Shown: positions 8,814 through 18,326 of the stretch, in pieces
Layout: each line of letters starts with the position of its first letter
Position numbering within the stretch: position 1 is the first letter of the stretch
Assembly: GCA_016872115.1 (NCBI GenBank)
Contig: VHBC01000005.1
Span: forward strand, 1-64,000
Length of the DNA stretch: 64,000 nucleotides
Direction: 5' to 3'
From: Sphingomonadales bacterium
GTDB taxonomy: Bacteria > Bacteroidota > Bacteroidia > Flavobacteriales_D > Crocinitomicaceae
Program-made: the position numbers and the translations under genes
The notes under the pieces: generated by a model
What the model was told of the DNA's origin: nothing
Seen by the model: only the letters and a program-made list of their open reading frames with translations
Database searches by the model: none

Positions 8814-10317
8814 GATAAGCTATCCAGCGTTCCGCTTGCTGCTTGTTCATAACCCTCGGCATTTTATTTTGTGCCCCCAATTTTCCGATGCTTTCCAAAT
8901 ATTGATAAAAGACTGCGGTAGGAAGAACTTTAAGTTTCGGAACAGGCATACTATGCTTTCTAACATAGGCATAATCATCGTTGATTCGCTGAAGCGCAGC
9001 ATCTATTTCCAGCATTAAATCATTGTTGATCAAAGTATCGTTGCAACCAATGTACCAGCAATGCTTTAAATTTTCTTCGTCAGCATGAATGGTATATTCC
9101 GAGATAGACAATTGGTGCTCGTTGCTCACCCGAACGAGTGCTTGATTGATATTATCCAATGAAAGATGTTCGCCACAAATACTCAAAAACTGCTTTATTC
9201 TACCGGCAATAATGAGTTCATGAGTGGTTGTGTCGACAAACCTAATGAGGTCCCCCAGCATATAGCGCCACAAACCAGCGTTTGTAGAAATGACCATTGC
9301 GTAGTCGATATGTGGCTTTACTTCCGAAATTGTATAGGCTTTGTACTTATTTTTGAGCTCGCCCGATTCATTAAAGTATTCTAAATTAAAAGGCACAAAC
9401 TCAAAAAAGATACTATTGTTCATGAGCAGCGTCATACCTTTTTTCCGAGGACTTGTTTGATATGCAAAATAGCCTTCACTTGCCAGGTAGGTGTCCAGCA
9501 ATATGACGGGTTTACCAGAATTTTTTTTGAGTCTTTCTACAAAAGGATCCATATAAACACCGCCATGCACATAGACTTGAAAGTTAGGCCAAATATCGTG
9601 GATGCTTTTAAGCTGGTAATGAGTCACGATTTCTTCAAGTAAGAGAATACACCAACTTGGAATACCAGCCATTATACCAATATCCCATTTGGGTGCTTGC
9701 TGGACCATTAATGGAAGTTTCGCTTTCCATTCCTTGAGGTTGGTGATTTTCTTATTTGGTTTGGTGAACGGCGTTGCAATTAACGATGTATGCTTTTTGA
9801 GAATTCCGCTTAAGTCGCCTTCGAAGTGCTGGCCAATTTTTTTAAGTTTGGTTGAACCACCAACCGCAAGAACTTTGGCACTGTAAAAAGAATCAGATAG
9901 ATTGAGTTCATGTAGAACGGAAAATTGCCTTAGTGAGACCCGCTGAAATGACCGAATCATTTCTGTGCTTACAGGTATGCGTTTGCTTGGCGCCCCGGTT
10001 GTGCCTGAAGACAGCGCAAAATATTTAATGCGACCAGGCCATGTATGGTCTTTTTTGCCTTTCAGCGTTTCGTGCAACCAATTTGTGTAGAATTCATCGT
10101 AGTCTGTGATTGGAACACGTTGTTGAAAGCGCGAGACAAAATCACTTTTGTTTAAAAGTGAAGTAAATTGATGCTTCTGGCCGAAAGTTGTTTTTTTTGA
10201 AACATCAATGTTTTGACGCAAGACTTCTAGCTGTTGTTTGTAGTCGGCGCGTGCACGCGATATGCGCTTAAAGCTAATTGCTGTACTGCGTTGAATGAGC
10301 TTACCTATAATTGGCAT
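8791..10317 (-). CDS. GH3-family acyl-adenylating ligase
   Basis: 508 residues belonging to the GH3 (auxin-responsive promoter) branch of the ANL adenylating superfamily. Motifs: ATP-binding SSGTTGAPSKRIP (about 103-115), DTYLASEGYF in the middle (motif II), and YMLGDLIRF followed by the IAGR turn near the hinge. Plant GH3 enzymes join acyl acids such as indole-acetate or jasmonate to amino acids; bacterial members are widespread in Bacteroidota but their substrates are largely unknown. Length fits the two-domain enzyme. It stands alone on the minus strand, converging with PorP/SprF and divergent from the universal stress protein gene. Function beyond adenylate-forming ligase cannot be given. 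Confidence 0.85.
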   Translation of the reverse strand: MPIIGKLIQRSTAISFKRISRARADYKQQLEVLRQNIDVSKKTTFGQKHQFTSLLNKSDFVSRFQQRVPITDYDEFYTNWLHETLKGKKDHTWPGRIKYFALSSGTTGAPSKRIPVSTEMIRSFQRVSLRQFSVLHELNLSDSFYSAKVLAVGGSTKLKKIGQHFEGDLSGILKKHTSLIATPFTKPNKKITNLKEWKAKLPLMVQQAPKWDIGIMAGIPSWCILLLEEIVTHYQLKSIHDIWPNFQVYVHGGVYMDPFVERLKKNSGKPVILLDTYLASEGYFAYQTSPRKKGMTLLMNNSIFFEFVPFNLEYFNESGELKNKYKAYTISEVKPHIDYAMVISTNAGLWRYMLGDLIRFVDTTTHELIIAGRIKQFLSICGEHLSLDNINQALVRVSNEHQLSISEYTIHADEENLKHCWYIGCNDTLINNDLMLEIDAALQRINDDYAYVRKHSMPVPKLKVLPTAVFYQYLESIGKLGAQNKMPRVMNKQQAERWIAYLSANGYL

Positions 10318-10349
10318 TTTTTCAGAAGCTTTTACGTGTAGGCTTCACG

Positions 10350-10357
10350 CAAAAATA
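10350..10357 (-). promoter_or_regulatory. -7 box (TAttTTTG) for the GH3 gene
   Basis: The reverse complement reads TATTTTTG, a full match to TAnnTTTG, 32 bases before the GH3 ATG. No clear TTG element lies at the proper distance. Confidence 0.4.
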
Positions 10358-10393
10358 AAGAGAAAACTAGTGCGTTCTTACAGCACTTTATTT

Positions 10394-10401
10394 TAAATTT
10401 G
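10394..10401 (+). promoter_or_regulatory. -7 box (TAaaTTTG) for the uspA-like/fbp operon
   Basis: TAAATTTG matches the Bacteroidota -7 consensus and lies 14 bases before the ATG at 10416. The -33 element is weak (a TTC near 10375). Confidence 0.6.
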
Positions 10402-10415
10402 TAAAAAACTCGACT

Positions 10416-11240
10416 ATGCAAACTAAAACCTTCATTGTACCTCACGACTTTACCGCAGTGGCCGATATCGCCCTTCAACATGCCATTGCAACCGCTAAGC
10501 CACTTGGTGCTCGCATACAAGTGCTGCATGTGGTCTCCAAAGACACTCAAATTCCAGAAGCTTTGGCTCAGTTAGAGAATATCATAGGAAGTTTTGAAAG
10601 TGAAGGTGTTCAGCTTTTGCCAAATGTGAGAATTGGAAGTATTTTCGAAGATATTGGCGCTTTTGCTGCCGAACACCAGGCAGAACTCATCGTGATGGGT
10701 ACCCACGGCGCACACGGCTGGCAACACATTACCGGTAGTCATGCCCTGAAGGTGGTTACTAGCTCTCGGGTTCCTTTTATTATTGTTCAAGAAAAAGCAG
10801 TGAAGGCAAGCGGCTATGACTCTATTGTCGTGCCAATGGACCTCCACAAAGAAACCAAACAAAAATTATCAATTGTAGCAAATCTTGCCCAGTATTTTAA
10901 CTCAAAAGTACACGTTGTTACGCCAGACGAAACAGACGAATTCTTGCGCCATCAAGTTATTTCAAATATTACCTTCTCTGAGGGCTTCTTCAAAGACCGC
11001 GGTATCGAAATGACGAGTGCGGTTGTCCCGAGCGCTGGTTTTGACAAAGAAGTCGTCAAATATGCCGTGAGTGTAGATGCCGACCTCATTGCCATCATGA
11101 ACCTTCAGCGCAACAACCTCTTTCCGGCATTAACAAGTAACCACGAACAATACATCATCACCAACGACGCTTTGATTCCGACGCTTATTGTGAATCCAAT
11201 TCACCTTGGTTCGGACTACAGCAACATGTTCTCCATGTAA
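10416..11240 (+). CDS. Tandem-domain universal stress protein
   Basis: 274 residues with two UspA folds, about 1-130 and 131-270. The first carries the nucleotide-binding signature GTHGAHGW...GS (about 93-110); the second lacks a clear copy, so only the first half probably binds ATP. Such proteins act in the cytoplasm during energy or oxidative stress. The gene is two bases ahead of fructose bisphosphatase, so both should be co-transcribed from the TAAATTTG promoter; a link between stress and gluconeogenic flux is an inference from that layout. Start ATG 10416 fits the promoter. Confidence 0.88.
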   Translation: MQTKTFIVPHDFTAVADIALQHAIATAKPLGARIQVLHVVSKDTQIPEALAQLENIIGSFESEGVQLLPNVRIGSIFEDIGAFAAEHQAELIVMGTHGAHGWQHITGSHALKVVTSSRVPFIIVQEKAVKASGYDSIVVPMDLHKETKQKLSIVANLAQYFNSKVHVVTPDETDEFLRHQVISNITFSEGFFKDRGIEMTSAVVPSAGFDKEVVKYAVSVDADLIAIMNLQRNNLFPALTSNHEQYIITNDALIPTLIVNPIHLGSDYSNMFSM

Positions 11241-11242
11241 GC

Positions 11243-12238
11243 ATGTCTCAACTCGTAACGCTTCACGAATTTATAGTCCGCAAACAAAGAGATTTTCCTT
11301 TTGCTAGTGGTGAGTTATCGCGTTTATTAAACGATATCGCGCTTGCAGCTAAAATAGTCAGCAACGACGTCAGAAAAGCAGGTCTCGTTGACCATATTCT
11401 TGGCGCTCAAGGTGGCCAAAATGTCCAAGGTGAGGACCAACAAAAGTTAGATGTAGTAGCCGACCAAGCTTTTATCAATGCCTTTCAAAATGGCGGTGAA
11501 GTCTGCGGTATTGCCTCTGAAGAAAACGACGATTTTCTTGCTTTTGAATCCCAAAGCGCACAAAATGCCAATTACGTGGTCCTTTTTGATCCACTTGACG
11601 GTTCGTCTAATATTGATGTCAATGTCTCCATCGGGACCATCTTCTCTATTTACCGTAGGTTGTCTACCTGCGGAACAAAAGCAGAACGCCAAGACATGTT
11701 ACAGCAAGGCACAGCTCAGGTTGCCGCTGGTTATGTACTTTACGGATCGTCAACAATTTTAGTTTACACTACAGGTAACGGTGTAAATGGTTTTACCCTC
11801 GATCCAGCAATCGGTGAGTTCTTTTTGTCTCACCCCGATATGCAAATACCAGAAAATGGCAGGCTTTATTCGGTAAACGAAGGAAATCTCAACGATTTCG
11901 ATCCACAACTACGTTCCTATTTGGCATATTGCCAAACCACAGCCAATCAAACCGGTAAGCCATACTCTGGTCGTTATATCGGTTCATTGGTCGCCGATTT
12001 TCATCGAAACCTGATCAAAGGTGGGATTTATATTTACCCCGCTGTACCTTCTGCGCCACAGGGACGCCTACGTCTTTTGTACGAATGCAATCCGTTGGCT
12101 TTTATTGCTGAACAAGCCGGTGGGCTTGCCACTGACGGCAAAAAACGCATTTTAGAAATTCAACCTACTGAATTACATCAGCGTGTTGGCTTGTATATTG
12201 GCTCCAAAAAAATGGTGGAAAAAGCCATGGGGCTTTAA
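11243..12238 (+). CDS. fbp: Fructose-1,6-bisphosphatase, class I
   Basis: 331 residues, the normal length for class I FBPase. It removes the 1-phosphate of fructose 1,6-bisphosphate in gluconeogenesis. The active-site signature [10 protein letters not shown] starts at about residue 116, the metal-binding SEEND is near 92-96, and the substrate-binding [11 protein letters not shown] and [10 protein letters not shown] segments are present. The ATG lies two bases after the stress-protein stop. The stop codon overlaps that of the convergent TonB-like gene. Assignment is secure. Confidence 0.95.
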   Translation: MSQLVTLHEFIVRKQRDFPFASGELSRLLNDIALAAKIVSNDVRKAGLVDHILGAQGGQNVQGEDQQKLDVVADQAFINAFQNGGEVCGIASEENDDFLAFESQSAQNANYVVLFDPLDGSSNIDVNVSIGTIFSIYRRLSTCGTKAERQDMLQQGTAQVAAGYVLYGSSTILVYTTGNGVNGFTLDPAIGEFFLSHPDMQIPENGRLYSVNEGNLNDFDPQLRSYLAYCQTTANQTGKPYSGRYIGSLVADFHRNLIKGGIYIYPAVPSAPQGRLRLLYECNPLAFIAEQAGGLATDGKKRILEIQPTELHQRVGLYIGSKKMVEKAMGL

Positions 12239-12999
12239 TTGCGCGCTTTTAAGTCAAACGTATAATTCATCTCAACTATTCCTGCACCAGGGGCCTTGTT
12301 GTATCTGACCTCTTTTTTGATGCGTTCCATGATATTGTTTATGGTGCGATCATCTGTACAAGTAGTAAGTGACTTGATTTTTCTCACGCCAACAACCTCA
12401 CCTTCGGCATTGACCTGGACTTTAAATCCAATTCTGCAGTCGAAATCACTCTCATAACTTGGCAAGGTAACATTGTTGAGGCGCACCCGACCTTTTCCCG
12501 AGCCACGTCCATTTCCCTGGCCATCCCCGTCGCCGTTGCCATTGCCGGGACCGCCAAAGGGTCCGTTGCCGGAACCACTGCCGTTACCGCTACCACCGCT
12601 ACCAAAAAAGTTGGTACTTTGTGTAGTGGTAGAGGTGCCGTTGGTGCCGTTATTCGAATTATGATTATTGGAATTGCCACTGCTGTGTGAAAAGTCACTG
12701 CGACTTGCCGTAGCGACACGCTCGGTTTGCTCTGCAGAAGGTGCAATTCGGCCTGAGCCTGGTGTGCCGCCACCCCTAGAACCACCAGCGTTATTTTCTA
12801 TTGTGACATTATCAATTTGGAATTCTTCAATGACTTCATCAGAACGCAAAGGTGGTGTATCTACCAATTGGTCAGGCCGAGCATCGAACTTGATGATAAA
12901 AGTCAAAAGCAACAAGCATAATAACCAAATGCTGCTGTAAATCAGAGACTTTTTAGCATCTTCTTTGGCTTGTTGGAAGTCTAATTGAAGTTGGTCCAT
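12235..12999 (-). CDS. TonB-like energy transducer with Gly/Asn-rich linker
   Basis: 254 residues. A cytoplasmic N-terminus and one transmembrane helix (about 20-38) are followed by an acidic stretch, a very long Gly/Asn/Ser/Thr linker (about 70-170) and a C-terminal TonB-like domain (about 175-254) with [17 protein letters not shown] and a short helix ([12 protein letters not shown]). TonB proteins carry proton-motive energy from ExbB/ExbD to outer-membrane receptors, but their linkers are usually proline-rich, so this one is atypical. It is the last gene of an exbB-exbD-tonB minus-strand operon, 19 bases after exbD. It could equally be the TolA/TonB-type partner of a dedicated ExbBD motor. 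Confidence 0.78.
   Translation of the reverse strand: MDQLQLDFQQAKEDAKKSLIYSSIWLLCLLLLTFIIKFDARPDQLVDTPPLRSDEVIEEFQIDNVTIENNAGGSRGGGTPGSGRIAPSAEQTERVATASRSDFSHSSGNSNNHNSNNGTNGTSTTTQSTNFFGSGGSGNGSGSGNGPFGGPGNGNGDGDGQGNGRGSGKGRVRLNNVTLPSYESDFDCRIGFKVQVNAEGEVVGVRKIKSLTTCTDDRTINNIMERIKKEVRYNKAPGAGIVEMNYTFDLKARN
12470..12700 (-). repeat. Low-complexity Gly/Asn/Ser coding tract
   Basis: The linker region of the TonB-like gene is built of degenerate GGN and AAY codon runs (GSGNGSG- and GNGDG-type peptide repeats). It produces long proline-rich open frames on the opposite strand that are not genes. Confidence 0.7.
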
Positions 13000-13018
13000 A
13001 AATTTTGTCTGAATGGGT

Positions 13019-13426
13019 TTAACCTTCTTTGGTTGCGATGATCATTTTGAGGTCGTTTAGCATGCCTATTTTGAGCAGGTCTACTAATTCTTGAACTTGT
13101 GCATCAAATGGCAAACGCAAAATAACAGTGTTGTCGCCGAGTTTTTTAGTTTCGCTAATCAGGACACCTTCTAATTGGTCCAGCGCAAATTCATCGTTGT
13201 TGATGTAAAAATGGCGCTGTTGGTTTTCGTCAAACTTAACAGTTAGAGTGACGTGCTGTTGTTGCGTCTTTTCATTGGCATCTGACTTTGGCAGGGGAAC
13301 TTTAATCACATTTGGATTCGCTAAAGTAGAGATGATCAAAAAGAACAACAATAAGAAAAACATGATATCGCTCAACGCAGAGGTAGCTACTTCTGCATGG
13401 AACCTTCTATTACGCTTTATTGCCAT
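13019..13426 (-). CDS. exbD: ExbD/TolR family biopolymer transport protein
   Basis: 135 residues. The basic N-terminus leads into one transmembrane helix (about 17-36) preceded by an Asp (SALSDIMFFLLLFFL), the conserved protonatable residue of ExbD/TolR. A periplasmic domain completes the protein. It forms the stator with ExbB and uses proton flow to drive the TonB-like protein. Its start overlaps the end of exbB by 17 bases, and the TonB-like gene follows after 19 bases. Confidence 0.9.
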   Translation of the reverse strand: MAIKRNRRFHAEVATSALSDIMFFLLLFFLIISTLANPNVIKVPLPKSDANEKTQQQHVTLTVKFDENQQRHFYINNDEFALDQLEGVLISETKKLGDNTVILRLPFDAQVQELVDLLKIGMLNDLKMIIATKEG

Positions 13427-14147
13427 CTTTAGGTCTGATTAATTTGACGAATTCTAGGTTGATTTTTTGAATGGCTAGTGCATAGTTATCGATGATGCCA
13501 TTTAAAATGTGGTAAGCTGTAAATGCTAAAATACCAACCACCAAACCGGAGCCCGATGAAATCATTTTTTCATAGAGTCCGCCTGAAATATTACCTATGG
13601 AAACATTCTCAGAGATTGAAATATTGTAGAAAATTTTAATTACCCCTGAAATGGTTCCAATGAAACCTAAAGTTGGTGCAATCCCAGCAATAAGCCCCAG
13701 GTGATTAACGTTTTTCTCCATTTTCCCAATTTCAATATTGGCTACTTTTTCCATATTCGCTTCAATTTGCGGAACAGGCCTACCAATTGACTGAACACCT
13801 TCCTTAACGACTGAACCAAATGCAGTTTGATCGCGGTTGGTTACATCAAGCGCACCCTGCATATTGCCAGCATTGAGCTGTGTTTGCAGGTCGTTGAGTA
13901 ACAACATGTCTTGCTTGGTCATGCGGCGGATATACAGATAACGCTCAACAGCAATATAAGTGGTGTAAAATAAAAGTAATGCAATCGGAATCAAGAAGAC
14001 ACCACCTTTCATGAGGAAGTCAATAACTGAAATTTCCTCAACTGTTTTAAAAGATTCTTCGGTGTTGGTCTGTGCAACTTGGGCGTTCAATATGCCTGCG
14101 CTTACTGTAAACGCTGCAACTAAAATGTGTTTAACTGAAAACTTCAT
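13410..14147 (-). CDS. exbB: ExbB/TolQ/MotA family proton channel
   Basis: 245 residues with an N-terminal signal-like helix ending LNA before Gln, a first core helix (about 46-66), and two C-terminal helices containing the conserved LGLIAGIAPTLGFIGTISG segment and the SGLVVGILAFTAY helix. This is the pentameric channel of ExbBD/TolQR motors in the inner membrane. The N-terminal extra helix is common in Bacteroidota ExbB proteins. First gene of the operon; a weak -7 box (TAatTTTa) lies upstream. Confidence 0.9.
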   Translation of the reverse strand: MKFSVKHILVAAFTVSAGILNAQVAQTNTEESFKTVEEISVIDFLMKGGVFLIPIALLLFYTTYIAVERYLYIRRMTKQDMLLLNDLQTQLNAGNMQGALDVTNRDQTAFGSVVKEGVQSIGRPVPQIEANMEKVANIEIGKMEKNVNHLGLIAGIAPTLGFIGTISGVIKIFYNISISENVSIGNISGGLYEKMISSGSGLVVGILAFTAYHILNGIIDNYALAIQKINLEFVKLIRPKDGNKA

Positions 14148-14294
14148 AAGTGTGTTCTAATTTGGTACGCTAAAATTACGAATTGACTGAAGGCAACTTG
14201 ACTATATGATTTTGAGATATTCACACTGAATTGTTATTTGTAACGCAGCATAATGAAAAGGTCACATTTATTTTCGCTCGGCGGATACTTTGCT

Positions 14295-14302
14295 TAATTT
14301 TG
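14295..14302 (+). promoter_or_regulatory. -7 box (TAatTTTG) for mfd
   Basis: TAATTTTG matches the -7 consensus and ends nine bases before ATG 14312. This places transcription start almost at the start codon and excludes the upstream in-frame codon at 14231. Confidence 0.6.
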
Positions 14303-14311
14303 CAGCCCCAC

Positions 14312-17300
14312 ATGGAACTGACCCAATTTATCAAATCTCTTGCCAAACATTCGGCTGTTGATCGCAGTGCTGCAGCGCTGCAAATGGCCAATGCGCGTTT
14401 GCATTGGAAAGGAATGGTTGGGTCTGCAAAATCCTTACTTTCCTTAATGGTTGCACAGCAAGTACCCGGGACGCATCTTTTTATTCTTTCGGACAAAGAG
14501 GAGGCAGCTTATTTTTTAAATGATTTTGAAGGTGTTTTTCCCGAAGACAAGCGCATTCTTTTTTATCCTGCATCTTACAGAGTCCCGTATCAGCAAGAGC
14601 AAACCGATAATGCCAATGTAGTTGCAAGGGCAGAAGTTCTAGAACAACTCAGTGCCAAACAAAATGCTTGGATAGTCACTTATCCTGAGGCGCTTTTTGA
14701 AAAAATACCCACTAAGAAAAACTTGGTTAAGCACACCATGCGGTTGGAGGTCGCAAAAACGTATAGTACTGACTTTTTGAATGAACTGCTATTGGAGTAC
14801 CAATTTGAGCGCGTAGATTTTGTCTACGAGCCAGGCCAGTTCTCAATTAGAGGTGGCATACTAGACGTATTTTCATTTGCAAATGAGCATCCTTTTCGTA
14901 TCGAGTTTTTTGGCGATGAGGTCGAAAGCATACGCACCTTCGATGCAGCAAGCCAATTATCGATTGCAACTCATCAGTTTTTTAATGTGTTGCCTAATAT
15001 ACAGTCTGGTCAAAGTCTCGAAATTCAAGAAACATTCTTGGGTTTTATAGGGTCGGATACCGTTTGTTGGGTTGCCGATGTTGACCGCACTTTTGAGGTG
15101 CTCAAACGCGAATACGAGCGCGCCGTTGAAATACATAGCAAACATGAAGGTCCTGTATCATATGCCTTACCACAAGATAAATATGCATCACACCTCGATT
15201 TTGATCAACAACTCAAAGCGCATCGGGTTGTGGAGTATGGACCGGTATTTCATTATAAATCCAGCCATACTGAAACCTTTGATTGTGTGCCGCAGCCCAG
15301 TTTCAACAAAGACTTTGAGCGTCTAAACACCGATCTAAAAGCGAGAAAAGCCGATGGATTTCAGAATTTAATTTTTTCAAATCAGCCAAGGCAAATTGAA
15401 CGGCTCTATCAAATCTTTAGCGATATCGGTGAAGATGGAGAGTTTAGCGCTTTGCCTATTGCCTTGCACGAAGGCTTTATTTTTCCGAGCCTCAAATTAG
15501 TTTGCTATACCGATCATCAATTATTTGAACGCTATCATCGTTTCAGGCTCAAGGAAGGATTCAAACAGGCCAAACAAGCCTTAACTATCAAAGAAATTTA
15601 TCAGCTCCAAAAAGGTGACTACGTGACCCATATCGATCACGGCGTTGGACAGTTTTCTGGGCTGGAAACGATTGACGTCAATGGCAAACCCCAAGAAGCG
15701 ATTCGCCTGGTTTATAAAGATGGAGACGTCCTCTATGTCGGGATTCACTCTTTGCACCGCATCTCCAAGTTTACGGGCAAAGAAGGAAGTGCGCCATCGC
15801 TTAATAAACTCGGCACACAGGCGTGGTCTAATTTAAAAAACAAGACCAAAAAGAAAATCAAAGAGCTGGCTTTTGACCTCATCAAGCTCTATGCCCAACG
15901 CCGCAGCAAACCCGGTTTTTCTTTTGCCCCAGATAGCTACCTCCAGAACGAGCTCGAGGCTTCGTTTATGTTCGAAGATACACCAGACCAATACAAAGCA
16001 ACTCAAGACATCAAGTGCGACATGGAGGCTCCGCAACCTATGGATCGGTTGGTTTGTGGTGATGTCGGGTTTGGCAAAACAGAGGTGGCCATAAGAGCTG
16101 CCTTTAAAGCCGTCACAGACTCCAAACAGGTCGCTGTTTTAGTGCCAACAACCATACTTTCTTTACAACATTATCGTAGCTTCAAAAATAGGTTGGCAAG
16201 TTTTCCGGTTACGATTGACTACATCAATCGTTTCAAGTCGGCCAAAGAAATTACCGAAACGCTCAAAAAATTGGCCGCCGGTCAGATAGACATACTCATT
16301 GGTACCCACGCTTTAGTAGCTGAACGCGTCAAGTTCAAAGATTTGGGTCTTATGATCATCGATGAAGAACAAAAATTCGGCGTTGCGGTCAAAGATAAGC
16401 TCAAGACCTTGCGCACCTCAGTCGATACGCTAACGCTTACCGCGACTCCTATACCGCGGACGCTGCAGTTTTCTTTAATGGGAGCCCGAGACTTAAGTAT
16501 TATCAATACCCCACCGCCTAATAGACAGCCGGTACTCACGGAAATCATTTCTTTCAACGAAGAAGTCCTGCGCGACGCTATTGCTTATGAAGTAGGGCGC
16601 GGGGGTCAGGTTTTTTTCGTCAACAACAGGTTGTCAAATATCCGCGAACTTTCTGGCATGATCCAGCGCTTATGTCCGGGGGTTCGGGTAGGCATTGGGC
16701 ATGGCCAAATGGATGGCAAGCAACTCGAGAAAGTAATGCTAGATTTCATTGAAGGCGCTTACGATATCCTCATTGCCACTACAATTATTGAATCGGGTAT
16801 TGATATCTCAAATGCCAACACAATCATCATTAATGACGCCCACCAGTTCGGCCTCAGTGATTTACATCAATTACGCGGCAGGGTAGGCCGTAGCAATAAA
16901 AAAGGTTTTTGCTACCTCATTGCACCTAAGTTTAGCATTATGACTTCAGAGTCTCGCAAGCGCTTAGAGGCATTGGTTCAATTTTCTGATTTGGGCTCAG
17001 GATTCAATATTGCCATGAAAGACCTCGATATCAGAGGTGCAGGCAATATGTTGGGTGGCGAGCAAAGCGGTTTCATCGCCGAAATAGGTTTTGAGATGTA
17101 TCAAAAAATCCTTAATGAAGCCATGCAAGAATTGCGCGAAAGCGAGTACAAAGAACTGTTCGATGAGCGCGTTACTGATCAGTTTACAGGCTTTGTTCAA
17201 GATTGTATCTTTGAAACCGATATGGAAGTCAGAATTCCAGACCAATATGTCAACCAAGTTGCCGAACGCCTCAGTTTGTATCAGGCCATGGATAACCTTA

Positions 17301-17650
17301 AAAACAAACAAGAACTCGATGCTTTTAGCGAACAACTCAAAGATCGTTTTGGACCACTTCCAATAGAAGTCCAGGAACTGTTGTTTTCTTTCGAGCTTCG
17401 TTGGCTTGCTGAATCTTTAGGTTTGGAGCGTTTGGTCTTGAAATCTGAAAAACTGGTGGGGCATTTTATTGCCAATCCGCAGTCACCTTTTTACGAAACG
17501 GAGCAATTCCAACGCTTACTCAATCAAATATTGGCTCAGTCAACAGGTTACCGCTTGGTTCAAAAAGACGATAAATTACGCCTTGTCATCGAACCAATTC
17601 GTCATATTAAAGATGCTTTTCAAAAATTAAAAGTACTCCAACAAGCTTGA
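14312..17650 (+). CDS. mfd: Transcription-repair coupling factor Mfd
   Basis: 1112 residues. Mfd displaces RNA polymerase stalled at DNA damage and recruits UvrA. Visible parts: N-terminal UvrB-like module (about 1-330), RNA-polymerase interaction domain beginning YQLQKGDYVTHIDHGVGQFSG (about 430), helicase motif I GDVGFGKTEVA (about 583), motif II DEEQ (about 683), motif VI GRVGRSNKKG (about 855), and the C-terminal UvrA-inhibiting domain. The open frame starts at 14231, but those 27 codons include the promoter box; ATG 14312 begins MELTQF and gives normal family length. Divergent from exbB. Assignment is certain. Confidence 0.96.
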   Translation: MELTQFIKSLAKHSAVDRSAAALQMANARLHWKGMVGSAKSLLSLMVAQQVPGTHLFILSDKEEAAYFLNDFEGVFPEDKRILFYPASYRVPYQQEQTDNANVVARAEVLEQLSAKQNAWIVTYPEALFEKIPTKKNLVKHTMRLEVAKTYSTDFLNELLLEYQFERVDFVYEPGQFSIRGGILDVFSFANEHPFRIEFFGDEVESIRTFDAASQLSIATHQFFNVLPNIQSGQSLEIQETFLGFIGSDTVCWVADVDRTFEVLKREYERAVEIHSKHEGPVSYALPQDKYASHLDFDQQLKAHRVVEYGPVFHYKSSHTETFDCVPQPSFNKDFERLNTDLKARKADGFQNLIFSNQPRQIERLYQIFSDIGEDGEFSALPIALHEGFIFPSLKLVCYTDHQLFERYHRFRLKEGFKQAKQALTIKEIYQLQKGDYVTHIDHGVGQFSGLETIDVNGKPQEAIRLVYKDGDVLYVGIHSLHRISKFTGKEGSAPSLNKLGTQAWSNLKNKTKKKIKELAFDLIKLYAQRRSKPGFSFAPDSYLQNELEASFMFEDTPDQYKATQDIKCDMEAPQPMDRLVCGDVGFGKTEVAIRAAFKAVTDSKQVAVLVPTTILSLQHYRSFKNRLASFPVTIDYINRFKSAKEITETLKKLAAGQIDILIGTHALVAERVKFKDLGLMIIDEEQKFGVAVKDKLKTLRTSVDTLTLTATPIPRTLQFSLMGARDLSIINTPPPNRQPVLTEIISFNEEVLRDAIAYEVGRGGQVFFVNNRLSNIRELSGMIQRLCPGVRVGIGHGQMDGKQLEKVMLDFIEGAYDILIATTIIESGIDISNANTIIINDAHQFGLSDLHQLRGRVGRSNKKGFCYLIAPKFSIMTSESRKRLEALVQFSDLGSGFNIAMKDLDIRGAGNMLGGEQSGFIAEIGFEMYQKILNEAMQELRESEYKELFDERVTDQFTGFVQDCIFETDMEVRIPDQYVNQVAERLSLYQAMDNLKNKQELDAFSEQLKDRFGPLPIEVQELLFSFELRWLAESLGLERLVLKSEKLVGHFIANPQSPFYETEQFQRLLNQILAQSTGYRLVQKDDKLRLVIEPIRHIKDAFQKLKVLQQA

Positions 17651-17696
17651 ATTTGATTCCTTGACCTACGTTAAGTAATTTTAGTAAGAACTATTG

Positions 17697-17704
17697 CAAC
17701 TTTG
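17697..17704 (+). promoter_or_regulatory. Weak -7 box (CAacTTTG) for the YceI operon
   Basis: CAACTTTG differs from TAnnTTTG at the first base and lies 43 bases before the first YceI gene. The same variant occurs upstream of the OmpA lipoprotein gene on the minus strand (CAAAGTTG on the plus strand). Confidence 0.3.
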
Positions 17705-17747
17705 CAAGCAAATAATTGTTTAATCATCAAACTTAAAATTTTAAAAC

Positions 17748-18320
17748 ATGAAAAATTTAGCAATTGGATTAGTTGGCGCTTTCGCCTTGTTTTCGTTTGT
17801 AGCTTCACAGGCCGGGATGTGGTCGGTAGATGGTGCACACTCTCGTTTAGGGTTTACCATTCTACATAACGGTATTACAAACGTTCACGGCAACTTTGGT
17901 AAGTTTACCATGGAAGTCACTACCCCTAACGAAGATTTCAACGGTGCAACAATCACACTCAATGCAGACGCAGCATCTGTTAACACCGGTATCGAAGCAC
18001 GTGACAACCACTTGCGCACTGCAGATTGTTTCGAAGTAGAAAAGTATCCAAACATTACATTTAAAAGTACTGCTGTAATAGCAACTAAAGTAGAAGGAAC
18101 TTATACTGTAGAAGGTGACCTCACAATGCACGGAGTTACTAAAAAGGTAATTTTCAATGGTGTGCACACGGGTAACGGTAAAAACTACAAAGGAACAGAG
18201 GTAGCTGGTTTGCAAATCTCAGGTGTCGTTAAGCGTTCAGAATTCGGTATGGGTGAAGTGAGCCCAGGTCTTGCTGACGAAGTAAAACTCCAGGCCGATA
18301 TAGAAATCGTTAAAAACTAA
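17748..18320 (+). CDS. YceI family periplasmic protein (first copy)
   Basis: 190 residues with a signal peptide ending VAS before Gln, then a YceI lipocalin-like beta-barrel: WSVDGAHSRLGFTI, a TFKST strand, and GDLTMHGVTKKV, which is the family's conserved (D/K)LTxHGVTK turn. YceI proteins bind polyprenyl lipids such as quinones in the periplasm; the role here is not defined. A second YceI gene follows after six bases and a small membrane protein after that, suggesting an operon ended by the terminator at 19257-19285. Confidence 0.9.
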   Translation: MKNLAIGLVGAFALFSFVASQAGMWSVDGAHSRLGFTILHNGITNVHGNFGKFTMEVTTPNEDFNGATITLNADAASVNTGIEARDNHLRTADCFEVEKYPNITFKSTAVIATKVEGTYTVEGDLTMHGVTKKVIFNGVHTGNGKNYKGTEVAGLQISGVVKRSEFGMGEVSPGLADEVKLQADIEIVKN

Positions 18321-18326
18321 AAAACT

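Noticed and set aside
12384-12785. Open frames within the TonB-like gene on both strands
   Set aside because: They arise from the low-complexity Gly/Asn linker and have no sensible protein features.
14231-14311. Longer N-terminus for mfd
   Set aside because: It spans the TAATTTTG promoter and adds residues not seen in Mfd proteins.
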